Of a stretch of 6,842 nucleotides of DNA, positions 1-5,785 are shown in pieces. The first letter of the stretch is position 1. The number at the start of each line of letters is the position of its first letter. A program made the translations under genes and the position numbers. The notes beneath the pieces were generated by a model. The model saw nothing but the letters and a program-made list of their open reading frames with translations, was not told the DNA's origin and ran no database searches. The stretch covers positions 1 to 6,842 of the forward strand of contig JASHRR010000346.1 in assembly GCA_030037185.1 (NCBI GenBank), written 5' to 3'. This DNA comes from Xanthobacteraceae bacterium (GTDB lineage Bacteria > Pseudomonadota > Alphaproteobacteria > Rhizobiales > Xanthobacteraceae).

Positions 1-255
1 TCGAATTTGGTGAACTGCGCGGCGATCTTGGCCAATGTCGGATCGGTTTGCATCATATCGGTGAGTTTGCCCGAGCGCAGGCGTGTAGACGAGGTTGGAA
101 TTGACCACCGGTTCAATTTGTCGCGGTCCGGCAAGATTGCCGCGACTCAGTGCGCCGATTCTACCGATGGGATGCAACACGCCCGTCTTGATCCGCTGCC
201 ACCGCTTTTCGTCGATCGGCAAGTCGCGCTTTCCCAAAACGCTGCTCGATTGGGC
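1..255 (-). pseudogene. Possible decayed protein gene running off the left edge
   Basis: Read on the minus strand, the frame open from the stop at 337-339 down to the left edge gives coherent protein-like text from about 255: DLPIDEKRWQRIKTGVLHPI, then LSRGNLAGPRQIEPVVNSN and LVYT. Third codon positions are mostly G or C. At about 72-90 the sensible reading moves to the next frame, which continues RLRSGKLTDMMQTDPTLAKI and AAQFTKF to position 3. Joined, the two halves read like one protein with a one- or two-base indel. No start codon with a ribosome binding site is visible, and I do not recognise the family. The end of the gene lies outside the window. It could instead be chance open frame in GC-rich DNA, hence the low confidence. 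Confidence 0.3.
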
Positions 256-1000
256 TCGCCAGGCCGCGCAGAGACGTTTTGATGCTGATGGTTTTGCGGG
301 GCTGGCGTGGGCGTGTGATCCGCCACCGTGTCGCCGCTAGCGGTCGAGCACAAGGTCCATCGACGCGCCAGAACGTTTCCGCACCATCGGTACCAAGTCG
401 TCCCGGGTGAGCCTCGAGTTGTTGACGAGCAGGACCCCACCGAGGTCCTGCTGAAATCCACCTCGAGAGCGTCCGCCGCAGGCCGGTGCGCCCAGAACAA
501 CTGGGGGCCATTCGGTTGGCCATGGAGACCGCATGAACGCCCTGAATGACACCGTGGTTCTACTGTCAGGGGCCGAAGAGCCGGCAATTCCCCTGAGATC
601 GGGCATCGCGAATGGGACCGCGTCCGGCGTTACGACACGAAGCCAAGGTAATCGTACTCAAGGCGAGCCGACCATTCACTAATCTCGCGCTCAACTTGAG
701 GGCGTGAATCAACGGTCCGCGACGCCTATTGCTCCGGCTAGCCACGGGCGGCGGTCGCGAACGGCTTCCACATGGGCCGCGCAAGAGAGGCACGTAGCAG
801 GGCCTTGCCACAATGTCGTACACCCGACCGGGTGACGCCACTGAGGATGCCCGGCATCAGGCCCGAAGAAAAGTCCCAGGCTCATCGCCGGAGGCGTCGG
901 TATTGCCGAGACCGCGGCGGGTGTGATCGCGAGCCCGGAGCAGCTCTTCGAAATTTCTTCACCCCTACTCGCGGCAACCAATTCTCGCGCAAGGAGACCG
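256..1000. other. Gene-poor stretch, no supported gene
   Basis: Several open frames exist on both strands, but none has a good ribosome binding site, a recognisable motif or consistent codon use, and they overlap one another. Two pieces look faintly protein-like. On the minus strand a frame ending at the stop 630-632 closes with VEREISEWSARLEYDYLGFV, S, stop. On the plus strand a frame from about 876 reads PRLIAGGVGIAETAAGVIAS and is in the same frame as the reverse transcriptase remnant that follows. Both may be debris of older genes; neither can be named. Confidence 0.4.
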
Positions 1001-1160
1001 TGGTTCCGCAGCGAACGCGCGGGTCCACGGGTGAGATAGCGCATCACGCGCTTCATCACACAAAGGCTCAAGCCCAAGGTCAACGAGGAAAGAGAGTGGT
1101 GGGACGACTGCAGCAGCGGAAGTTCCTCGGGTTCAGCCTCCGTAATCCCGGCGAAAGCAA
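1001..1160 (+). pseudogene. Remnant of group II intron reverse transcriptase/maturase
   Basis: Translated in the frame of 1004, the DNA reads FRSERAGPRVR, a TAG stop at 1037-1039, then RITRFITQRLKPKVNEE up to about 1090. Around 1087-1092 the reading moves to the next frame and continues KRVVGRLQQRKFLGFSLRNP to about 1149. The order 'RS-RAG-RV, (I/V)TRFI-+-LK-KVN-EKSAV, ERKFLGFSF' is the familiar stretch after the catalytic YADD box in bacterial group II intron-encoded proteins (LtrA type), leading into the thumb/maturase region. Here it carries at least one stop and one frameshift. The YADD box is not legible just upstream (about 970-1000), and the X domain that should follow peters out after about 1160. 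No intron domain V hairpin was found. It is a dead fragment of a retroelement. Confidence 0.7.
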
Positions 1161-1369
1161 TGCAGTAAGTTGGCGCTTGCGCCCTCCCCGCTTGTTGATC
1201 CACTCGTGCGTTGCCCGGCCGCAGTCCGACATGCAAATGCTATTACGACTGGTCATGTGTGGATCTTCGCTCGCCCCATCCACTTTCGCCGCGAGTAAAC
1301 CTATCAAGGCAACTACGTAAGCGAGACCGAGGAGACCAATCTGTCACGGCGATCCTGTGCGCCTCGACA

Positions 1370-1545
1370 GGAGCTGTCAGGGTCCAGCGCGCCTTTGCCA
1401 ATCTCAAGGATGTGATCGATATGTGGCGGATCTTTCACCGCAGCGCGACCATCGGCTCGAGGCACACAAGTTGGCTACGCCTTCCTCATCCATCGCGCGA
1501 CTAAAAAGAGGCTCAAAGCGGCAAGGCTCGCTAGTGACAAAACGT
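1370..1545 (+). pseudogene. Remnant of IS1634-like (IS4 superfamily) transposase C-terminus
   Basis: Three short segments in three frames join into one transposase tail. From 1382 the text is VQRAFANLKDVIDMWRIFHR. From about 1447, one frame over, it is DHRLEAH. From 1470, in the third frame, it is VGYAFLIHRATKKRLKAARL followed by ASDKT. This matches the known C-terminal pattern of IS1634-type DDE transposases: a 'VE-AF--LK' helix carrying the last catalytic Glu, then 'RPI-H', 'R(I/V)-AHIF-AFLA' and a basic 'L---L'. In this copy the Glu of that helix reads Gln (VQRAF). With two frameshifts it cannot make an active enzyme. The N-terminal two thirds and the terminal inverted repeats are not recognisable, and the neighbouring group II intron fragment ends only about 200 bases upstream. 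Confidence 0.6.
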
Positions 1546-1755
1546 TATGCCCGTGCCAAAGAGACCCAATGGTTTGTCCGCCAAAGTGTCAAACATGGAC
1601 TGGCAGGCCGAAGCGCAAGACGGAAAAGCCGCCGATCGTGAGACCGGCGGCCGGAGGGATGCGGCCCGTCTGGCTCGGCCGTGAGAGCACACGGCACGCG
1701 CCATTCCGCGACAGTTGGGGCAGACGGGGCGACTCGGTGAATGCCCTGGCGAGAA

Positions 1756-1794
1756 GGTCACGGAACTCACGGTCCCGCTTGTGCTTATGTGACC
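1756..1794. repeat. Spaced inverted repeat upstream of the small hypothetical gene
   Basis: GGTCAC at 1756-1761 is matched by its exact reverse complement GTGACC at 1789-1794, with 27 bases between. The right arm ends 28 bases before the ATG at 1823. The position would suit an operator or mRNA leader structure, but arms of six bases this far apart can arise by chance. Confidence 0.2.
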
Positions 1795-1811
1795 GAAATC
1801 GCATTCCATGC

Positions 1812-1817
1812 AAGGAG
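1812..1817 (+). promoter_or_regulatory. Ribosome binding site deciding the start at 1823
   Basis: AAGGAG lies five bases before the ATG at 1823. An in-frame ATG at 1808 is upstream of this site and has no comparable signal of its own, so 1823 is the better start. Confidence 0.75.
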
Positions 1818-1822
1818 CCCCC

Positions 1823-2155
1823 ATGGCAACTAAAACCAAGGTCGACATCGACATCGACATCACGGCCGACATGCTCGCGGCCGGCATTCACGCGCTCGCC
1901 GGCTCCGGCGTACTCGACCGGGGCGCCGGCGGAGAGCTCCCCACGGGTGCCGACGAAGTGCTTGTTACCGATATCTACAAAGCCATGACGCGGGCGCGCT
2001 CTCGCGAAGCGGCCGTACAGGTGAGGGTGCCCGGCGTGATTGAGCCCGGCGCAGAACTCGTCGTCAAGAACGAGAGCGACCAGCCCATACGTGTCATCGC
2101 CGACCCGCGCGAGACGTTGAAGCTTAAGACACGCGGGGTCCCCGCGACGAAATGA
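1823..2155 (+). CDS. Conserved-type hypothetical protein, 110 residues
   Basis: The start is the ATG with AAGGAG five bases upstream. The product is a small acidic-N, basic-C soluble protein without signal peptide or membrane segment. Residues 8-14 are an alternating Asp-Ile run (VDIDIDI) encoded by a threefold GACATC repeat. Residues 15-55 follow the layout 'ITADMLAAGIHALAG ... GADEVLVTDIYKAM'. That resembles the 'M--AG--AL ... A---LV--IY-AM' layout I know from many unnamed rhizobial proteins; this is recalled, not searched. Residues 66-105 look like short beta strands (VQVRVPGVIEPGAELVVKNE). No catalytic motif is visible and I assign no function. Codon use is typical of the genome (GC-rich third positions), unlike the debris on both sides, so it appears intact and under selection. 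It seems to be monocistronic; a broken small gene follows 29 bases downstream. Confidence 0.8.
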   Translation: MATKTKVDIDIDITADMLAAGIHALAGSGVLDRGAGGELPTGADEVLVTDIYKAMTRARSREAAVQVRVPGVIEPGAELVVKNESDQPIRVIADPRETLKLKTRGVPATK

Positions 2156-2184
2156 AAAGTGCCGTCGATCGTGGAGACCCCTAA

Positions 2185-2342
2185 ATGTCGTTTCAAAGGA
2201 AGCATTTTTTGTCCGGCTCGCCCTCTTGATTTTGGTCGGCACCACGGCGACGGCTGTGCCGCCGGTACCCCGCCGAAGTTACGGCGAGATTGAGCACGTG
2301 GTCGAGGCGGCTCTGGGCCACGCCAGGCAATCGCGGGGGTAG
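2185..2342 (+). pseudogene. Frameshifted gene for a small secreted protein
   Basis: GGAG at 2173-2176 sits eight bases before the ATG at 2185. That frame reads MSFQRKHF and stops early after 14 codons. The run of six T's at 2205-2210 allows a one-base shift into the frame that continues FVRLALLILVGTTATAVPPV, then PRRSYGEIEHVVEAALGHAR, QSRG and a TAG at 2340-2342. Joined, the product has a basic start (FQRK), a hydrophobic core and an Ala-x-Ala-like end (TATA): a standard Sec signal peptide of about 25 residues ahead of a mature peptide of about 28. The homopolymer could mean a true pseudogene, a sequencing error or slippage-controlled expression. The mature part is not recognised. Confidence 0.4.
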
Positions 2343-2634
2343 CTGCGGAAGCTGACCGCTGAAAGCAGCTCGACGGCCCACCTCCCGGTAAGTTCGGCCC
2401 GAAGGCTACTTGCGAATTTTGTTCGAAGCCGGCCTTTGACCTCCTCCAGACTAGCGGCCATCCATTGTTCGAAGGTTCCCTTCTCTCGCCCGACCAGGCG
2501 TTGAGCGCTCGCGCATCCGTGATAATCGGCCAGGAATCACTCGCGAACGTATGATAACAAGAATCCAATCTACAGACTTTTTCTGTCGCCCGACGAAAAC
2601 CATCGGCCGCCGTCCTTTCTTGCGGGGAGCGATC
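2343..2634. other. Gene-poor stretch, no supported gene
   Basis: No convincing gene is present. On the minus strand a frame downstream of about 2490 reads EKGTFEQWMAASLEEVKGRL, then RTKFASSLRAELTGRW (down to about 2370). It looks like a helical protein segment, but it has no start signal and joins the adjacent open frame (about 2490-2568) only if a frameshift is assumed. It may be another gene fragment. Confidence 0.3.
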
Positions 2635-2823
2635 ATGTCTTACGGGGTAGAACGCTGCCGCGACCCGGCTGATGAGTGTAGCCGTATCGCGGTGCGCACC
2701 TTAGCCGAAATCGGAAACCGCCGTTCACGGCCATCAGAGCAATACAGCGCGCTTGGTGAGGCCGCACAGCCCGCCAATATCAGGGACAATCAGGCACTTG
2801 GACCGACCTGGCGGATGGGATGA
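2635..2823 (+). CDS. Small hypothetical ORF, 62 residues, weak
   Basis: The ATG at 2635 has GGGGAG at 2624-2629, five bases upstream, the only good start signal between 2350 and 3400. The product is hydrophilic, with Cys at residues 8 and 15 (MSYGVERCRDPADEC) and no signal peptide, membrane helix or known motif. Codon use is less biased than in the certain genes, and both sides are debris. It might be a real small protein or a chance ORF behind a chance ribosome binding site. Confidence 0.3.
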   Translation: MSYGVERCRDPADECSRIAVRTLAEIGNRRSRPSEQYSALGEAAQPANIRDNQALGPTWRMG

Positions 2824-3419
2824 ACGCGCACCCCGCGTACCGTCGGGTTGAAGGACCCAGGACCTGCCCTCCCCAACCCCCAAGCGAGGCCCTGGGGTCA
2901 TCCCTCCGTCTTGACGCCCTCGGAGGTCCCGGCGTGTTATACCGCGCCTCCACTTGGTAATGGGGTTACCGCCAACAATGGGCAGCCGAACGCGCTGGGC
3001 TTATCAACCCGGAACACCACGAAGTCGTCCCGGCGTAATCCAGAACGTCGCGGTGCTACCGAGAACGCCCCCGCAAACGCGTGCACAGCGTCCTAGCTTT
3101 TATCCCGGTATGTTTCTAGCGGGGCGCGGTGCGGCCATTTCCGGCTGAGGCCGGCTCGAAAAGACTTCCCGCTTGCGAGGGACGGCACGCACGTCTCCGA
3201 CCCGAGCGGCAGCGGCCAGGATCAGACTGCTCCCCTTATGGGGAGGGCCGCAAGAGTCCGTGACCGATTGTCCATCCGTGAGCCGCCCGCAAGCGCCTCT
3301 ATCGCACCGACTGCTGACTCCGTCGACACGACTACACAACGCCCGGTCGTTCATGGCAATCGTAATGAAACGGATGCAGTGGGCTCGTGCGTCATGGGGC
3401 GGCGCCCAGTCTCCGTCAG
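2824..3419. other. Non-coding or eroded stretch with short hairpins
   Basis: No frame here gives recognisable protein text. Short perfect hairpins occur at 2956-2970 (GGTAA, five-base loop, TTACC), 3141-3154 (CCGGC, four-base loop, GCCGG) and 3230-3245. None is followed by a T run in either direction, so none looks like an intrinsic terminator. I see no terminator for the minus-strand gene that ends at 3420. Confidence 0.4.
3230..3245. repeat. Perfect 6-bp hairpin
   Basis: CTCCCC-TTAT-GGGGAG is a perfect stem of six pairs with a four-base loop. It lies about 175 bases beyond the stop of the radical SAM gene. Without a U tract it is not a classical terminator; it might stabilise a 3' end or be chance. 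Confidence 0.3.
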
Positions 3420-4487
3420 CTAGGGCAATGAGGCCTTGAATTGCTCAAGCGTCTGGAGCTGAGTGCTTTCGTATGACTGGCTCTTGTAATAGATGCTCGT
3501 GTAAAAATCGCAACTCCCGCACACCGGCCGAAACATCCCGTTTTGCTGCTCCTCGATCAGTGCCATGTAGACGGGATTGCGTGCCGAAACGATATCCTTG
3601 AGTGGCATTTGATGAAGATCGCCGAGGCGCAGCGTCGCGTCCGCATCGCGACAGGAGCAGCCATTCACGATGCCGGTTGCCATGATCTGGACCGCGGTGA
3701 ACAGCCTGACGCAAGCGCCGTTCTTGTGAACCACATCGGGCCCAATGATCTTGATCGGAAGGTGCTTGACGTCGTCGTTGGTGACGTAGCCGCCCCAATT
3801 ATTGTAAAGCCCCTTTTGAATGCTCACTGTACTGCCCGCCTGTTTGAACCGGTCGAGGATTGCGATCAATTCGCTCGAGCGTCCGCGCAGCGAGTCGGCG
3901 CCGGTATGAAAGATGAAAGAGACGCGCAGGTTGTGCTTTTCCTTCATTCGTAGCAGCACCTCCAGGTTTCGCACGAGTCGGAAATACACGATCTCAGTCG
4001 ACCTTGTGATGTCCTTGAAGGTCGCAATGTCGTGTCCATAAATGCTGATAGCCAATCCTTTCATCTTCTTGAATTCATGCAGAGCCTCGATGTGCGAAGT
4101 CTTCGGTACGGTGAAATTAGTGAAGAAGCCATAGCTGTTGACACGCTCTTGCCGGTCGAGAAATTTGAGCTTGTTAAATAGGTGACGGTCCATGAAGACG
4201 TCGCCCGTGCACGGGGTCAGGTCGAATTGGTTGTACCCCAGCTCGAGCGCCTGCAAGACACAGTCTTGGAAGAAATCATCGCTCATCACGACGCGCGGAC
4301 TTTGTTTTTTCGGATAGGCGCAGAAGCAGCAATCGAGATTGCAGATGCTCGAGGTCTCGATGTTCAAAAACGTGCGGAGAGCGGGAATGAACTCGCGCCC
4401 GGCTTTCCGGTTGATATGCGTCATCATCGCATTGCGCATATTCCGGATCGATTTGACGAAAAGCCGTCGATCGAGTCGCTTTATCAT
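3420..4487 (-). CDS. Radical SAM protein with reduced SPASM-like C-terminal domain
   Basis: The product has 355 residues. The radical SAM cluster motif CxxxCxxC is C49-NLD-C53-C-F-C56, in the context IETSSICNLDCCFCAYPKK. These three Cys hold the [4Fe-4S] cluster that cleaves S-adenosylmethionine. TGD at 94-96 (TPCTGDVFMD) sits where many relatives have the GGE/TGE SAM-binding motif. The C-terminal part has C259-x12-G272-x4-C277, matching the first SPASM element, then C279 and a terminal C323-GS-C326. The usual CX2CX5CX3C block is shortened to CX2C, so probably one auxiliary iron-sulfur cluster, as in 'twitch' domains. Such enzymes usually modify peptides or proteins, but no precursor peptide or partner gene is adjacent, so the substrate is unknown. 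No signal peptide; cytoplasmic. The DNA is more AT-rich than the genes to its right, which suggests transfer. A GTG at 4521-4523 would add 12 residues but lies inside a hairpin; the ATG at 4485-4487 has AGAGGA seven bases upstream. Confidence 0.93.
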   Translation of the reverse strand: MIKRLDRRLFVKSIRNMRNAMMTHINRKAGREFIPALRTFLNIETSSICNLDCCFCAYPKKQSPRVVMSDDFFQDCVLQALELGYNQFDLTPCTGDVFMDRHLFNKLKFLDRQERVNSYGFFTNFTVPKTSHIEALHEFKKMKGLAISIYGHDIATFKDITRSTEIVYFRLVRNLEVLLRMKEKHNLRVSFIFHTGADSLRGRSSELIAILDRFKQAGSTVSIQKGLYNNWGGYVTNDDVKHLPIKIIGPDVVHKNGACVRLFTAVQIMATGIVNGCSCRDADATLRLGDLHQMPLKDIVSARNPVYMALIEEQQNGMFRPVCGSCDFYTSIYYKSQSYESTQLQTLEQFKASLP

Positions 4488-4494
4488 GAGCCAT

Positions 4495-4500
4495 TCCTCT
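4495..4500 (-). promoter_or_regulatory. Ribosome binding site of the radical SAM gene
   Basis: In mRNA sense this is AGAGGA, seven bases before the ATG at 4487. It selects that ATG over the upstream in-frame GTG at 4523. The 3' arm of a leader hairpin ends immediately before it. Confidence 0.65.
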
Positions 4501-4526
4501 GGCGTGGTAAACGAGCACCCCACGCC
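4501..4526 (-). promoter_or_regulatory. Leader hairpin abutting the ribosome binding site
   Basis: GGCGTGG at 4501-4507 and CCACGCC at 4520-4526 are exact reverse complements with a 12-base loop. In the radical SAM mRNA this is a GC-rich 7-bp stem whose 3' arm touches AGAGGA. With the promoter proposed at 4535-4563 the transcript would begin within a few bases of the 5' arm, so the hairpin would cap the mRNA. It could protect the 5' end or tune translation. No ligand-binding riboswitch fold is recognised. Confidence 0.45.
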
Positions 4527-4534
4527 AACTGCGC

Positions 4535-4563
4535 ATTAAAACGATAGAAATCTACGATTGCAA
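4535..4563 (-). promoter_or_regulatory. Candidate sigma-70 promoter of the radical SAM gene
   Basis: On the minus strand TTGCAA (4558-4563) is followed after 17 bases by TTTAAT (4535-4540). These match the -35 and -10 consensus at four of six positions each, with optimal spacing, in a locally AT-rich patch. Transcription would start near 4528, about 40 bases before the ATG and right at the leader hairpin. Confidence 0.4.
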
Positions 4564-4877
4564 TGGCCGATTAGGCGGGTCAAGTCACGCGTTTTATTGC
4601 TCCCCGCAGGCGGGAGGCCGCCGAGCGAGGCAAGGTGGAACCGGCGGTCGAGGCCGACGGTGATGCAACCCCCCAGCACGTCCGCACCTGCGGTCATTTC
4701 GATGACGGTTATCAGCGGTTGCGCCGGTTAACAATCTGATGGATATTGGCGACGGGTTTGCAGAAACAGGTGGCGGATGCCGGAGTCGCGTTCGGCGACC
4801 GCAAACTGCAGATGAATCAAAATACCGATTGCGGCGGGTCCAAGAGCGCGGATCGGCCGCACGTGCCTCGACATGAC
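4564..4877. other. Intergenic region between divergent genes
   Basis: No gene is supported here. An in-frame ATG at 4746 would extend the downstream protein by 48 residues, but it lacks a ribosome binding site and would bury the signal peptide. A sequence GGAAC (4637-4641), 16 bases, CGGT (4658-4661) resembles the alphaproteobacterial EcfG general-stress promoter (GGAAC-N16/17-CGTT) with one mismatch; this is weak. No clear sigma-70 promoter was seen for the plus-strand gene. Confidence 0.35.
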
Positions 4878-4883
4878 AGGAGG
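4878..4883 (+). promoter_or_regulatory. Strong ribosome binding site deciding the start at 4890
   Basis: A perfect AGGAGG six bases before the ATG at 4890. It supports this start over the ATG at 4746 and the in-frame ATG at 4896. Confidence 0.8.
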
Positions 4884-4889
4884 CCGCGC

Positions 4890-5483
4890 ATGCTGATGTT
4901 ACGCTCTATCGCCCCGCTGGCGTTGGTCACCAGCCTTGTTATTGCCGACGCACTGCTCGCTCCCGCGCTGGCACAAGCCACAAACACTGAACGCGCTGGG
5001 GATGGTCAGACTGCGCCGGCACCCGCGTTCGATCAAACTGCCGCGCGCATCAAATATCTCCATGATCGATTGCGCATTACCGCAGAGCAAGAGCCGCTCT
5101 GGGATGCGGTCGCTCAGGCGATCCGCGACAATGCGGAAGGCCTCACGCCACTCCTCAAAGAGCGCCTTCGCGCGGAAACAAACGGCACCGCGCCCGATCT
5201 TCTGCGCTCATATGAGACGCTCGGCGATACCCAACTCAACGGTCTCAAGAAAATCATTGCCGCATTCGATCCACTCTATAGCGGCCTATCGGACAGTCAG
5301 AAAAAGATCGCCGACGCGGTTCTGCGTGAAGGCGCGCAGAACGCGATGACCGGCGGCGTGCCGTTCGTTCCGCCACCCTTTGGCCCCGCGCTGGCGTACC
5401 CGCTGTTATGGGGTGGGCCCGCTCTGCCTCTCTTGGTTCATCGTCATCTGGGCTTTCGTCACTTCGGCCGATTTCGTTACTGA
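4890..5483 (+). CDS. Secreted LTXXQ-type (Spy/CpxP-like) protein
   Basis: The 197-residue product starts with a Sec signal peptide: MLMLR, a hydrophobic stretch at 6-26 and the cleavage-type sequence APALA|QA after residue 28. A linker rich in Thr, Ala and Pro follows. The helical core has two copies of the motif that names the family: ITAEQ at 63-67 (in YLHDRLRITAEQEPLWDAVA) and LSDSQ at 133-137. Relatives Spy and CpxP are helical periplasmic chaperones or stress sensors, so a periplasmic role in envelope stress is a fair inference. The C-terminus (157-197) is unusual: rich in Pro and Gly, then hydrophobic (LAYPLLWGGPALPLL), ending in a His/Arg/Phe-rich tail that might bind metal or associate with membrane. 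The gene diverges from the radical SAM gene and has no operon partner. The family call is good; the exact function is not known. Confidence 0.85.
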   Translation: MLMLRSIAPLALVTSLVIADALLAPALAQATNTERAGDGQTAPAPAFDQTAARIKYLHDRLRITAEQEPLWDAVAQAIRDNAEGLTPLLKERLRAETNGTAPDLLRSYETLGDTQLNGLKKIIAAFDPLYSGLSDSQKKIADAVLREGAQNAMTGGVPFVPPPFGPALAYPLLWGGPALPLLVHRHLGFRHFGRFRY

Positions 5484-5772
5484 CCGGCGGGTTGGCCGTT
5501 ATCCGCCCACTCACGCCTGATGCAAGGCGATTGTGGCAAATGCACCGGCGGAAAAATCCGGCCCCTGCAGCACTCAAAAGATCGAGTCGGGTGGCGGCGG
5601 TCGCAACGTTGCCCGACCCGCGAGGTCGGAACGCAAGTCTCGCGTTTGCGTAATTCTTAGGTCGATGTCGCCGATCGCCGCCGCTGTGACGGCTGTTGAT
5701 TCCGCTTTGTCCGCACGGCGGCGAAATGTTAGCGTCGACACCAGTCGGCAAGCAGCAGCGTGCCGATTGATG
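5484..5772. other. Intergenic region with hairpin and possible EcfG-like promoter
   Basis: No gene is supported. CCGACC (5613-5618), a five-base loop and GGTCGG (5624-5629) form a perfect 6-bp hairpin without a T run, so it is at best a poor terminator for the upstream gene. GGAAC (5628-5632), 16 bases, then CGTA (5649-5652) is one base off the EcfG consensus GGAAC-N16/17-CGTT and points toward the VOC genes, whose first ATG is about 135 bases further on. This is suggestive only, since GGAAC occurs elsewhere in the window without a partner. Confidence 0.3.
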
Positions 5773-5785
5773 GGAGGATCACGGC

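Noticed and set aside
709..1320. Overlapping long open frames on both strands (minus 709-1236, plus 772-1320)
   Set aside because: Only the plus-strand RKFLGFS part is recognisable and it belongs to the broken reverse transcriptase; the rest has no motif or start signal.
1589..2245. Long minus-strand open frame covering the small hypothetical gene
   Set aside because: It is the antisense shadow of 1823-2155, with no ribosome binding site and low-complexity Asp-Val text mirroring the Asp-Ile repeat of the real gene.
2415..2480. Two GTTCGAAGG-like words resembling tRNA T-loops
   Set aside because: No acceptor, D or anticodon stems can be built around them.
3230..3245. Intrinsic terminator for the radical SAM gene
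   Set aside because: The hairpin is perfect but has no T run in the right direction and is about 175 bases past the stop.
3543..3953. Plus-strand open frame inside the radical SAM gene
   Set aside because: It is antisense to a clear enzyme gene and has no motif or ribosome binding site.
4488..4523. GTG start at 4523 for the radical SAM protein
   Set aside because: The GTG lies within the leader hairpin without a ribosome binding site; the ATG at 4487 has AGAGGA at good spacing.
4746..4889. Longer N-terminus for the LTXXQ protein
   Set aside because: No ribosome binding site at 4746. AGGAGG six bases before 4890 and the signal peptide starting there favour the shorter form.
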